This document shows positions 30,801 through 42,300 of a stretch of 64,000 bases of DNA, piece after piece; within the stretch, counting starts at the first letter, position 1, and each line of letters opens with the position of its first letter. Below the pieces are notes generated by a model that ran no database searches, was not told the origin of the DNA, and saw only the letters and a list, made by a program, of their open reading frames with translations. Both the position numbers and the translations under genes were made by a program. Source of the stretch: Marthasterias glacialis (lineage: Eukaryota; Echinodermata; Asteroidea; Forcipulatida; Asteriidae); assembly GCA_911728455.2 (NCBI GenBank), contig OU452228.1:18937224-19001223 (forward strand). Reading direction: 5' to 3'.

Positions 30801-31792
30801 ATATTAGTTCACCCCACGTGACCGTGTTTCAGCCAATCAGGATAAAGAACCAGGGAGAGGTGTGTTATAAATGAAACTAAGGGACCCTCAACAGCGACTA
30901 GCACTGTATCCCACAGGCGTGAAGATACCTGTGTAGATAAGATGATGAAGAAGTGTCAGTTTTAGAACTGGGAGGAAAACCCCAAATAGGGGGAAAACCC
31001 ATGCAATCAGGTAGGGACTGAAAACCCAATCCACACACAAGGCTCCAGTCCGAGATTCGAACTGGGGTCCACACAGGTGAAAGGCAGGGAAAGAAACCAC
31101 TAAAAAGCCAACCTGAATGCCATTCAACTACATGAGTTGCATATTATGGTGGAACAACTGTACAAAGAACTCACTGTGTACTGTGTAGAGCAACAATGAT
31201 AACACTTCAAACTATTTTCAGTACCCACTGCTGGTAAAAGGAAGAAAACTGGCCTCTTGTTTCAGGGCAAGCATGGTCTAGCAGTTAAGACAGTTGGTCT
31301 AGAATGTGGAATCCCATCCAAGTTTTTTTTCCACAGGACTTTTAAGTTAGAATGACTGTTGGGCAAAGCTCAACTACAGAGCAGGCTAATTTGGAGACTT
31401 AGACTAGACATGGCGTACACTGCAAGGCTTGGGTCCAAAGCTGTGTTCTAACCGGGGGTCCACAGAGTTAAAAGGCAGAGAAAGAAAACACTAAGCCAAC
31501 TTAAATTCCAACCCTGAATGCATAGTTTGGGTAAATATTAGGAATAAAATCGCAAGTTTTCAATCTTAGAGCTGAAGTTTGTATGGGTTTTAATCATCCT
31601 GAAAAAAAAAAATTACATTTCAGATGTTTTCATTTTTGAAAAAAATTGTTTCTGAGTTCAATCTTAACTTTACTTTTATTACTCTGTATTAACAGGAAAT
31701 ATACTCCAAGTCAACCCAAGATTGTCGTTGATTTCTATAAGATCGATCCGGATGCAGAGCCTTCTCCTTTCAGCTCAATTACATCCCCATAA
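27740..31792 (+). CDS. DCTD: Deoxycytidylate (dCMP) deaminase, 5'-incomplete
   Basis: Zinc-dependent enzyme that deaminates dCMP to dUMP, the substrate of thymidylate synthase; cytosolic, allosterically controlled by dCTP and dTTP in the family. Exons 27740-27836, 28372-28504, 29811-30024 and 31696-31792 join in phase to give 179 residues after a split codon. The zinc site is complete: CHAEMNAI with the catalytic HAE, and LFPCNECAK with PCxxC. Flanking blocks [10 protein letters not shown] and [19 protein letters not shown] are close to vertebrate DCTD (178 residues). The first codons, including the start Met, lie in an exon not identified upstream; little more than the initiator segment should be missing. 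No sign of decay. Confidence 0.96.
27858..28255 (+). repeat. Tandem array of a ~115-bp unit, locus 1
   Basis: Units start AACCCTC at about 27858, 27970, 28086 and 28202 (3.5 copies). Each contains TGACCATTCAATATCATCCA and later CTGCAATATGATAT, ending ACACAGTACACAGTC. The same unit forms an array at 39744-40195. Confidence 0.92.
28372..28504 (+). CDS. DCTD: DCTD exon: substrate-binding strand and loop
   Basis: It encodes [20 protein letters not shown], then [20 protein letters not shown] and KYAY, leaving in phase 1 at [19 protein letters not shown] is the conserved substrate loop of dCMP deaminases. Confidence 0.95.
29811..30024 (+). CDS. DCTD: DCTD exon: zinc-binding catalytic core
   Basis: It encodes [20 protein letters not shown], then [20 protein letters not shown]. 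Zinc ligands His and the two Cys of PCNEC, plus the catalytic Glu, are all present. The donor is CAA|GTAAGT, phase 2. Confidence 0.97.
30411..30609. mobile_element. ~200-bp foldback with ~95-bp arms
   Basis: TATACACATATGGAC pairs with GTCCATATGTGTTTTATA, AATAGTGCACGTCTATGCA with TGCATAGACGTGCACTATT, and GGTCCTATTTCCC with GGGAAATAGGACC around GAGGCCGAAGGCCGAG. It lies in DCTD intron 3. Confidence 0.88.
30869..31124 (-). mobile_element. tRNA-derived SINE, uninterrupted copy
   Basis: The reverse complement runs GGCATTCAGGTTGGC, CAGTTCGAATCTCGG, then GTCCCTACCTGATTGCATGG, matching 7776-8230 but without the nested MITE. The 3' end is truncated near CCCTTAGTTTCATT. Confidence 0.85.
31265..31330 (+). 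repeat. tRNA-like SINE relic
   Basis: GCATGGTCTAGCAGTTAAGA followed by GGTCTAGAATG and TTTCCACAGGACTT resembles the element at 59588-59765, but the B box is decayed. Confidence 0.4.
31696..31792 (+). CDS. DCTD: DCTD terminal exon
   Basis: After TTAACAG the frame reads [20 protein letters not shown], then [11 protein letters not shown] and TAA at 31790-31792. PKIVVDF matches the family C-terminus. Possible poly(A) signals AATAAA lie at 32198 and 32608. Confidence 0.94.
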
Positions 31793-31820
31793 GTAATGTT
31801 ATACAGGTGTAACTCCAGTA

Positions 31821-31955
31821 GCCGATTTCACAAAACTTTACGCAGCTGCGTAAGTTCACTCAGCGCAAGATTTATTGTGTGGGTGGTGCACAACTTACGC
31901 AATAAATGTTGCGCAAGTGGACTTACGCAGTTGCGTAAAGTTTTGTGAAATCGGC
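31821..31955. mobile_element. Palindromic 135-bp MITE
   Basis: GCCGATTTCACAAAACTTTA, then CGCAGCTGCGTAAGT, pair with ACTTACGCAGTTGCGTAAAG and TTTTGTGAAATCGGC. Inner words GCGCAAGATTTATTG and CAATAAATGTTGCGC also pair. It begins 28 bases after the DCTD stop codon. Confidence 0.9.
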
Positions 31956-33090
31956 TGCAGGGGTTACAGTTCATGGTTCAGTCAAGGTCAACATGTGAAA
32001 AAAGATCATCAAAATCTAAAAAGAGCTATGATTATTGAAACATTAAGAAAGTGATACATTTCCAAATTACCTGTAAGGAATTAACCAGAAATGGACTAAT
32101 CTATTAAGCCCGCCCATCATTGGAACTGTTCTCTAAAAGGTTCCCTCCTAGATAGCGCGAACGACACACGAGTCTTGCCCTGCCCTGCACAAGACAAAAT
32201 AAAACTCTCCTGAAAATGACCAGAGCAAGCTAGTCGAAACATTGAGACCAATTAACAAACTCACTCCGTGGCAGTGAAGTTATTTGAGAAGTCCCAGCCG
32301 ATTTCCCTACCTCCCCAGGTAGTACTTAATAAGCAGGACAGTTCTTTTCAGAACTAAGTTGTCCCCTCGAATTCCGAAATCCACTCCGCGGTAGTAGAAT
32401 AATAGCAAGACAAGTTCTCACAAGAACAATGTACTGTATATAGCAAAGTAGATATAATCACACGGTGTTAACGCAAAGCAAGTTTACATTGATACCTCAC
32501 CTTGAAATGCCTTAAAACCTGTATAAGTAAATCTCATTTGATATATTTCTTTGTTTTAAAACGGCGATTTAATACTTTTTGTACTAAAAAAATAAGTATT
32601 TTTTGTAATAAAAAATTTAAGAAAGTTTTGGTATGCAGTGAGACTGTAAACGATGGTTGATTAAATGCCTGTGTGTAACCAGCTACTTTGACCTTTTTGT
32701 AGATTTTCTAAAGGTTAGCCTATGGTGTGTGATTCAGGAATCTCAAGAGATTGGGGGAAAAATGCTGGTAGAAATTATGGTGTTGTGGCATCACAGGGTC
32801 AAACTTCATGGGCTCTGCTTACCGTTGAATTCTGCACTAAGTCGCCTTTTGCCACTTACAGGGTTAGGGCCAAATCTCTGCGCCAGCTGTGCAAGCAAAG
32901 AATACTTTGTAATGTGATGTATGGAGTTACACATGCAAAATTTCCTTGCTAACCTGTGAAACACTGATGTTAACTGGGGTTTTTATTCTACTTTTAGTGC
33001 TGTTTTCTTTTGTTTTTGTTTTTTTTTGCTAGTGGTATTAAGCAAGCCCTTCACCACTCACAACTGCAATCCACCAGAGTGCATTTTCTT

Positions 33091-33400
33091 GTTGTGGCCG
33101 AGCGGTCAAGAACAACAGACCCAAGCTCTGGTGTTCCTGATCAGCAGAGTGTGGGTTCGAGTCCCGGTCTTAACATTTGTGTTAAGCAAACCATCATTGC
33201 TTCATCCTTTGGCTGAGGTGTAAAGCTGCAGGCCCCGTGTAATGCACGTAAAAGAACCCAGTTACACTTATCAGAGAAGGGGTTTGCCTCAGTGTTACTG
33301 GCATGGTTGGCTGCTGATGGCACCACATCACCTTGTAAACCCTTACTAAGTGCTACATAAATGGGTCTCATATTTCATAAACTTCAACAACAACAAAACT
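33091..33400 (+). mobile_element. tRNA-Ser/Leu-derived SINE
   Basis: The A box GTGGCCGAGCGGTCAAG and B box GGGTTCGAGTCCC frame a long-variable-arm tRNA-like head. The body ends GCTACATAAATGGGTCTCAT and a (CAA) tail. A truncated reverse copy is at 11389-11490. Confidence 0.85.
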
Positions 33401-33657
33401 ATCGTAATAAAAAAATAGTAATCATTTGGGATGACCCATAGATAAAGCGCTATATCAAAACTAGTTATTAGGTGTTCAGGCAATAGCCCAAACAACTAGT
33501 GTTTTTGTTCGTTTTTTAAAATTATTATAATTGGGTTGAATTAAGTGTTGCTCATTGGATTACATAGTGAATTTACTTTGCTGTGAAATTACACACGTGG
33601 ATTACTGCAAACCTAAGCCGACATCTTTTGTAAAATGTGATTTGGTATTAATTGTAT

Positions 33658-33806
33658 TCAGAACCTGGGCTTCAGCTTAGGTTCTGGCTTGGGCTCGGGC
33701 TTCGTCAGTTATTTTGAAAACGTGCGCTTTCGGTACGGGGCTTCAAACGGGCAGGGGGAACTAAAACTGGGGCCAAAGCTGGACCCAAAGCCGAGGATTT
33801 GAAAAG
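33658..33806. mobile_element. Degenerate GGCTTGGGCTC element
   Basis: GGTTCTGGCTTGGGCTCGGG on the left and CCAAAGCTGGACCCAAAGCC on the right are imperfect inverse complements, resembling 35250-35402 and 42727-42870. Confidence 0.5.
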
Positions 33807-34412
33807 GCAGAGGGTACCACTGAGGTGATACTTCAACATACGTTAAAGACCCCCTCTTGTCAGCGCGCGACAAACAAATTTGTGCCACAAAAGATCACCT
33901 TTGACCTGTGCACGCGTTGTACGCAAACTATGTACAGGTACATGATCGTTTTGTGCCACAGAAATAGTTGTCGGGTAATGGTGACGAGCAGGCGTCTTTA
34001 ATAGTTTATCTCAAGTTGACGTTTATAGCCGAGCCCGGGTTTTTATGGATTTATCAGGTGGACTGTGTCCGATGATGTGGATGTTTACCACAGAGAATTG
34101 TAAAAATTAAAGTTTTCATGTATTCTTCCAGTTCTTCCAAGAATATTTTGCTACATTTTGCAGAAATTTAAGAGGCGTTTATAACAAAAATAAATCAGAC
34201 TATTTATAAAAATTGTATGCATTGTCTGACTAATCATTTATTATTAATACTTTATGTTATAAGGCGGCAGCGATGATTTCTCCTCCATCTCCATAAAAGA
34301 ATTACTTCAAAATTTAGAGGAAAAGATATATATATATATATTTTTTTAAATTTTTTGGGGGAAGGGGTTAGACTATGAGACTCTTAGTATTATGACTTCA
34401 ATGCATTGTGGA

Positions 34413-34760
34413 GTGTTGTGGCCGAGTGGTCTAGTCTGCTGAACTTAAGTTCTGTAGTTTACAGAATGTGGGTTCGAATCCTGGCCTGGCTAGTCGCGAC
34501 ACTTGTCTCCACAAGACACTTTACCGTAATTGCTTTGTCCTACGGATGGGTTGTTAAGCCGTAGGTCCCTGTGTACTAGGATGGGGTGCCCGTTACAGAA
34601 CCCAGAACACTTATCGTGAAAGAGTGGGGGTTTACCCCGGTGTTTCTGGATCAGACAGGAAGCATCCTTATCTGCAGGTTTCCTCAGGCTTCCGAGCTAG
34701 TGATTAAGTTCACTTTTGGGGCATCCTTGGTTTCATTACCAGAAATTAATAATAATTTAA
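34413..34760 (+). mobile_element. tRNA-derived SINE with CCTTGGTTTCATTACCAGAA tail
   Basis: The head is GTTGTGGCCGAGTGGTCTAG with the B box GGGTTCGAATCC. The 3' end CATCCTTGGTTTCATTACCA followed by (AAT) is shared with the SINE at 7776-8230 and the fragment at 40655-40725. Confidence 0.85.
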
Positions 34761-34822
34761 GTTTGATATATCATTCATATCAGAATCCACAAAGTTGCCA
34801 GCGTTAAAGCATGCGAACAACA

Positions 34823-35140
34823 TTGGTAATTATCAAAGACTAGAATTTGCACTCTGGGACACTACATCAACATATACATGAAAGTTCAAGCTCAATCGGT
34901 CATCGCATTCATGAGAAATAGTGAAAACCCCCTTTATATGTTTTGTTTTCAAACATCGGGTTTTGGACCATCTGTTTTACTCAAGTCTCAAAAACTGTAG
35001 CATTTGAGGCAAACAATATTTCAAGGGGAAGTTTTCCACCAATAGCATCTTCATTATACCATGTAAGTTATAAGCAAATCTTTGAACATTTATATTTTTC
35101 AATCGTACCAATGTTGTGCACACACTGTAACAGCAAAAGA
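34823..35140 (+). repeat. Dispersed repeat, copy 1
   Basis: AGTTCAAGCTCAATCG, GGGTTTTGGAC, GGGAAGTTTTCCACCA and GCAAATCTTTGAAC occur in the same order at 51170-51545. Old, diverged, function unknown. Confidence 0.6.
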
Positions 35141-35249
35141 GACAACCGGATAAAATAAACAAAAACACGTAATGATCTTTTCAACCTAGCTCTGTGTTGA
35201 TTTATTTGTTAATTCCAAACATGTCTATATAGGTATATCCTGCACAATA

Positions 35250-35402
35250 GGCCGTTTACGAAACCACGAGGCATGGCCTTGGGCTCCGGCTTGGGCTCCG
35301 TCCGCCTCTTTGACGCCCCATAAGGAAAGCGCACGTTTTCTTAATAACTGACAGAGCCTAAGCCTAAGCCCAAAGCCCCAAGCCATGGTTTCGTAAACTG
35401 CC
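35250..35402. mobile_element. MITE with GGCCGTTTACGAAACCACG ends, copy 1
   Basis: The left end GGCCGTTTACGAAACCACGA and right end CCATGGTTTCGTAAACTGCC are inverse complements. Inner CTTGGGCTCCGGCTTGGGCT pairs with AGCCTAAGCCCAAAGCCCCA. Confidence 0.8.
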
Positions 35403-38389
35403 CTAGTAGCACAGCATCTGAAACCAATGTATGGTTTACTGACCCAGATGGTGATGCCAGTGACTGTGCTATTATGTACAATACAACAAGCTATGCGTTG
35501 TAAACAACAACAGCAAAAAGCCCCCAAAACGCCCAAATCTAGCTGGTTAACTCTGTGAATTACACTTAAAACTTACTATTTAAAAATTTAAACCGTTTAT
35601 TATTTCACTTTATAAGTGTTTTTTCTTCTTCCTATTCACAAAATATACAGTTTCGGGAAGATTATAAGCAGACTTTGGAACCGAAAAGCAATTCCCAAAG
35701 CGTCTCCAAATCTCACCATAAGCACAAAAAAGTCAAAGCTAGTTACGCATAGCTCTCATTTTCTAGTTTTCATTAACTTTAATGTACAAAAAGTCTTATA
35801 AATAGGTTTTACAACAGTAATTTAAGTGTACTTCTCATTTAAGAAATGACACTCGCTTTCTACAAAGGAGTGCCCACAACAAGCTTGTCTAAAAAAAGAA
35901 GTTTTTTTATACAAATTCAAGAATCTTTAAACTTTACACAAATTTGAGAGATGAAAAAATCCACCGATAGATGATAGGAACTTTTAACTAGGCTGACTAC
36001 TTAGATCTTTAAGCCTTGCTCGTCAGTGGTATTGACCGAGTCTAAAGAGACTGACCCACCAAAATTTTCAACAGCTATAAAATGAAATTAAAAATAGTAA
36101 AAAAATAAGGGATAAAAAAAGCTATTGCACCATTTTAAAGAGCATTATTGTTCATGGTGACATTTTTCAGTTTCTATAAAATATTGTACTTTCACCAATC
36201 ACCAATCTGATTTTATCTACCAATGCCATTAACTGTTGTCGTGTTTACCAATACCTAGAACGAATTCACTCAGATTTTAAAGACTTTCCAAACCAACAAT
36301 TTTTTCTCGAACATATCTCACCCTGGTGAAATATTTCCATTAAAATGTGAGGCATTAAAATGAAATTTGGCACTTATAAATTGTTTCACCAAGGCAACCT
36401 GGAATGCCCATGGTGCAATGGATTGTTAAAAAAAAAGAGGAGAAACTTCACCACAGATCTGTGACATTTAAAATAAAATTACTTTCTTGTGTAGATTTTA
36501 TTTTGTACCCCCTCCCCATATACCTTAACCAGACAAGACAAGGATGCATCACTTCATTCGACTTGTCATCTGGCAGCTTTGAATTTCAGGTACATGTATT
36601 TTGTTTATCAAATTAAAAAATTACAAAAAAAATCCAACACATTTTAACTCTTTAATTAACACACTTAACCACCACCTCGCCCCCCGCCCTTTTCAGTAAG
36701 TTTGAGTACTGCTTGATAAAGTAAACTGCCACATTATAAAGAAACATAATATTTAAATACAGTAAACCGTTTACTCCGAACTAGATGTGAGACATTTGTT
36801 ACAGCCTGCTGCTTTAACTGTAGCTGGCTTAATGGCAAGAGCACCCAAAGTCAATCCAGGTTTTCAAAAGTTACGGAATACAAGTCTTCTTTTCCTCTCC
36901 CTTTTTTGTTTTTGTTTTTAAAAAGCTAAACTGATTCAGGTCCTTTAGAAAAAAATCACTGAACTAAACTTTAAAAAAATTCATATTTACAGTCACACAT
37001 GAAAATTTTGATCAAGTATGTATCAGTTTTCTCAAAATTTAACCCTTTACTCCAAAAATAGTTAGTGTTATTAATTAAGGGTTTAGATTAAAAAGATATT
37101 CGCTTAATCTTTGGTAATACCTTTAAGTGATACGGACAATAAATTACTTGTTAAATATTCCAACTACATCGAGCTTCCATTATGAAAAAATACTGATCTA
37201 AGTGCAATCAAATCAACCTAAGTTTCCTCACACAAGATTGGACAATTATTTTATAAAAAAATTGGCAGATATTCCTGTAAAAGAATTTTTTTAATTTTTT
37301 TATCAGCCTCTTTGGAAGCCGGCCACACAATACAATAGCATCATAAACAACCATGAGTAGCCTCATGAATAAAGAACTCCAATCATCTGCATTCAGAAGA
37401 CACGTCATTCATTGGCTAACCATGTTATGAATATTCATGGTATTAACTTGCATGATATAAAAGCTTAATAGCGTGTGCATTGTCCCCATCAGTACACCTG
37501 ATAATTACAGCTGATAAAAAAAGTTCTATTTCACAGGGTTTTTTTTTTCTTAAGAAAAAACTGCAAGTTTAAAACAACTTGGAATCAAAGCGATGGTACT
37601 AAAGCAATGGTGAGGCTTATGTAGGGTTGGGTGGAGGGAGGGATAGGGGATTGGGGGGGGGGGGGAGAGGAGGGGGTTATTTTGAAGGCGTACCACGGGG
37701 CATACAGCCAGTGATGTAAGGAATGATCTCAGACTAGAATGCACACAGATACACCCTGTTTACAATAATGCCATCAACGACTACCTCATACCGTGACGAT
37801 AGAACTGTGCCAAAAGGAAATATCACACCAATACACAGGATATATACACACGAACATATCATCAAGAACATACTTACTGTACAATTATACCTTGCCAACT
37901 TATCAACAGTGTTTCATACAGATCAGTCTCTACACTCTTTACAAATTACATAAATATGATTCCTCGAAAACGACAAGAAACGAAAAGCAATTATTAATAT
38001 TCTTTTGATACGGTAGCAATTATTTCGCAAAATGGTTAAATTGAACGTTAACGTGTACTATTGAACTTTAATTGTACTTTCTTGCATTATGTAAGAAGTG
38101 CTTGGCACTTTTGGATGTAGTTCACAAATGTACAAGTCTGCTTGTTTACAATGTGCAAAACGCAAACATAATATTAAAAAAAACAAAAAACACACATGCA
38201 ATGACCTACATGTAACTAGCCAGTTTCACTGATACATCCAGAATGAAACTGAAAATCCAAAGGTTAGGAAAATGAAACAAACCGCCTCGATGCTTCAACA
38301 TATAAAGTCAATCCCCCCCCCCCCCCCCCCCCCGCTAACTTCACAGTGAATTCTTAAAGACCTACTTGTACAGCATTGCTCAGTTTACA

Positions 38390-38450
38390 GGTTACCGTTT
38401 GAGAAAAACTCTGCTAGGGTCGAAACGTCAGACCATTAACAAGTTTTTTT
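38390..38450 (+). repeat. CTCTGCTAGGGTCGAAACGTCAG fragment
   Basis: TGAGAAAAACTCTGCTAGGG followed by TCGAAACGTCAGACCATTAA matches the right arm and flank of the foldback at 19628-19808. Confidence 0.65.
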
Positions 38451-39085
38451 TTTTGCAGATTACAAACACTTTACAACATAAAAACTCCAACTGCGATCTT
38501 GGCAAAATGAAATGATGTTTTGTCGTCGTTTCATCGGCAACTTCTCCTTGGCACATAAACAAACCTCGCCATGACAACTATGTCCCTAGTCTCCACCTGC
38601 AGCAGGGAGCTATCCCTCACAGGCGGTGAGGCTATGTCTATAGAGGGCGCTATAATCTACTCATCATAACGGCAGCATTGTTATCAGAGTGAAGTGTTAG
38701 GAGTCTCACACTGCACTTTGGAATGACATCATGGTGGCTGTTTATTTCGTCTTGTCTGTCGTCGAAACCAAGCCAGCTCAGTTTCACCATACTGACTGAA
38801 ATCTCATTATGTCCAGCGTATGCAATACCTAGAGGGGCAAAGTCTCCCTCTTTGTCAGGGTAAGAGTAGTTTCTCATATTTCAACCTCCAATCCACATTT
38901 CAGATTGAGCCACAGGGCATTCTTCAGTACGCTAATAAAAATATCCTCAAATTGAGGTATGTACATTGTGTTATTCTGTTTGGTCGTTTTCTCAATTGTT
39001 TTTAGAGTCAACCTCAACGGAGTTCTCGCCTGGTACGTACGACTTCCAACATGAGAACAAGTCACATGGCTAACACTTGATCCAA

Positions 39086-39370
39086 TCAGCTTGCATCCAG
39101 ACTGAGCGATGACCCTTCATCCTTCATGCTATCCTTCAGAGCCTGTAGTTGCTCCTCTCCCAGCGTGATGCGGTCATCCAGTTCCTGAGCCATGATCCTC
39201 AGTCGCGACCTCATGGGTACGAAGTGGCAGAAGTCTTCGTACTCCTCGGTGCTGAGATGATCTTGTAGCATGCTGCTGATCTGGACATGGCGCTCGTCGA
39301 TGCTGACCTTTAACCCCTTGGCATCTTCATACTTGCTGGTCAGGTCCTTGTGCATCTTCTCCAGGTCGGC
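39086..39370 (-). CDS. SHROOM: Shroom terminal exon: end of ASD2
   Basis: It has 94 codons plus stop. It reads ADLEKMHKDLTSKYEDAKGL, then KVSIDERHVQISSMLQDHLS and TEEYEDFCHFVPMRSRLRIM, ending SSLSLDAS and TGA at 39088-39086. Matches the C-terminal ASD2 helices. After IMAQEL the residues DDRITLGEEQL are close to the family consensus. Confidence 0.95.
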   Translation of the reverse strand, partial: ADLEKMHKDLTSKYEDAKGLKVSIDERHVQISSMLQDHLSTEEYEDFCHFVPMRSRLRIMAQELDDRITLGEEQLQALKDSMKDEGSSLSLDAS

Positions 39371-42300
39371 CTGTAAAATCAAAGCGGAGACGACCATGAG
39401 ACCAAGAAATTACACTTTTGGAATCTGCCTTTTTTTTTTAAATGATTGAAAACAACATTGCTTAGCAAAGTCCCATCTCGATTAGTGTATACCACCTGTG
39501 ACTGGTTCAACACTAACCTTTCCTTGAAGAATAAATTAGCTAAGCATCTTTTCTGCTAAATTGCTACTTGAAATCAGTCCATGCATTTTAAGTAGCATTT
39601 CTTAAAGGTTGCCAAGGCTATATGACCAGTGCTACAGAGACCATAGCCCTCTGTGGCCTTTGCATTGTTTCTGGATTAACTATATCAGTATCAGAACCTA
39701 TTTAAAAATAGACGACCCGAATACTGGACTTTAAATGTTCATTAACCCTTCTACTATCTGACCATCAATATCGTCCACTGTGGTTTTGAATGATAAACTA
39801 GGCCAGCCTGCAATATGATATCATGTGGTGAATGAATCTACACAGTACACAGTCAACCTTCTCTCTGTTTGACCAATCAATATCATCCACTATGGTTTTG
39901 CATAATAAACAATAAACTATGCCAGCCTGCAATATGATATCATGTGGTGAATGAATCTAAACAGTTACACAGTCAACCCTCCTACTGTCTGACCAATCAA
40001 TATTGTCCACTGTGGTTTTGCATGATATACAAACTATGCCAGCCTGCAATATGATATCACGTGGTGAATGCATCTACCCAATACACAGTCAACCCTCCTA
40101 CTATCTGACCATTCAATCTCATCCACTGTGGTTTTCAATGATAAACTATGTCAGCCTGCAATTATCATGTGGTGGAAGCATCTACACAGTAACACACTTA
40201 GTTCTGTGCACAGTTGTGCCACCATACACAATGCAGTTCAAATGATTTCAAATGGTTGATCAACTCATTGGCGAACGAGTTACAAAGATCAGGAGGGTTT
40301 AGCTAACAGGATGTTTTAGCTGTCCATACCTTCTGTTCTTCATCATCGTTTCCTTCCAGACTAACCAAGACGCTGTTGACCTTGGCGAGCCGTCTCGACA
40401 GTGACAAGAGTAACTTAGTGACCCTGTCAGCGTCTCCAACGTACATCAGATATTTATCCAGTGAGCTAGCTTTGCAAGATTTCTTCACGTTTTCTGTTAC
40501 TTGCCTGCAATACAAAACAAAGAAATAACACGATGAGACATCAAAATACGTAGTTATTGTCTTCAGAGGATTTGTTCTGTTAAATAGCTGAGCATCAGTG
40601 TCAACAAAAATTACAGGAGGTCCACACATTTGATATAGGTAGTAATGCAACGAAATGCATCTTCAAGTCTACGGGTCACAGTGCTAGTCACTTTTTGAGG
40701 ATCCCTTGGTTTCATTACCAGAAAGATTAAAACATAAAAAAGATGTGAATTTTTGCACCGGGAATAAAGAATATTATTTGTGTTTTTTACCCATACACTG
40801 ATGCGTGTTAAGCACTGTATACTCAGTACTTTCCCGAGTCCTGTGAAGAAAAAAAACCACACAGGCATATTCCTCGGGTGGGATTCGAACCCTAGTAGTC
40901 CAGTTGGTAAGACATCTTCTCTAGAAATGGTGGGTTTGAATCCCACCCGAGGAATATGCCTGTGAATTTTTTTTTCACAGGACTTGGGGAAAGTACTGAG
41001 TATACAGTGCTTAACACACATCGGGGTATGGGTAAAAAAAAACAGAAATAATATATCTACCGTAGCAAATCATAACCTTTGTGTGATTTGCCCCTCCAAA
41101 ATGGCAGTCATGGTAGCCGCTTGGCATACAATCGTGTCAAGTGCTTGTAACTGTTTTACAATCTCTTTACCAGCAATGCTACAAAAGTACACAGGATGAA
41201 CTTCGCACGCACTAACCTGCCCAGACCCTCCAGGGTGTTAATTTCTTCCTGTAGCTCATATTTTTCTTTGGTTAGCTCGGACACTTTCCTGTCAATTCTG
41301 CCAATCAGTTCCTCCTACAATAGGACAAAGGGGATAAGGATACATGTACATAAATAACTCAGCATTCGAATAGAAACTAAAATATTCAAGGACTGAATTG
41401 AAATTGAACACGAAACCGTGACACTTTGCTAGAGATACTTATCAACTATAAAAATAACCCTAAACACTTCCACAGGTCTTGGCAAGCACACAATATAGAC
41501 CATGTGACCTTTGTTTACAAAAAGAGTGACCTTGTACATTCCAGGGCCTTTCCGGCAGGCAAGATACTGCACTAATCATTAGGGAAATTTTCGCATTTTG
41601 TGTCAAAATGTCCACATGGATTCAAGAGTTATAAAAGTAACAGCTGAACAAGTTTTAAGATGAGCCCCCTTTCTTCATAATCAAAATTTGATGGAAATCG
41701 GACAGTGGAAACTCTATAAAATATCAGATTTGATGTTTTCTTCCATTGGGCTGTGTACAAACTGTGCCTGCAGGAAGTCCAGGCTCTGTGGCTCTTTTGT
41801 AAACATGTGATGTCACAGGGAAAATAGTCCATACAGTGCTTACCGTACATGAGTGTTGGGCAAAACTAAATCCAATTGTTCTTTAGTCCCAATGCAAGAA
41901 TTACATAACTTGAATATATTCAAACTAAATTGAAATCAATTATATTTGTAAAACGTCCAGAATCGCAGCTAGATTATTTCTATTTTTATTTTGTTTGGAC
42001 TGAGTGAAGCCAATTTATGTTTTTCAACATCCGGAATTACAGCTCATTTGTTGCCTTAAATTTTCATAGTGTGCCATGTTGTAAATCAAAACCCACCCCT
42101 TTTCAACAAGGTGGGGGGGGGGGGGCATAGACAGCCAACTGTGGTTTGACGTCAACCAATCTTACTCATCCTATTGTTACTTAACCAGACAAGACATTCC
42201 TTGACACCTTATCCAATGACACCTATTGTCAATAAATCTGACCATGACCTTGACACGGCATTCCATTGTCAAGTTCAGGTGACAAACAAAATGCAGACAA

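Larger units (their letters stand above)
27837..31695. other. DCTD introns: what they hold
   Basis: Intron 1 holds a ~115-bp tandem array (27858-28255). Intron 2 has a TGGCTTTGG-rich stretch (28594-28720) and otherwise nothing recognised. Intron 3 holds a foldback (30411-30609), a reversed SINE (30869-31124) and a tRNA-like relic (31265-31330). Confidence 0.6.
31793..39085. other. Convergent interval between DCTD and Shroom 3' ends
   Basis: No coding exon recognised. It holds a palindromic MITE (31821-31955), a CTGAAAATGA...CGAAAC repeat (32150-32400), SINEs (33091-33400, 34413-34760), TIR elements (33658-33806, 35250-35402) and an old dispersed repeat (34823-35140). From ~35550 to 38300 the sequence is AT-rich and nearly repeat-free, compatible with a long Shroom 3' UTR. 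A C run lies at 38313-38333 and TTTATT (minus-strand AATAAA) at 38741. Confidence 0.5.
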
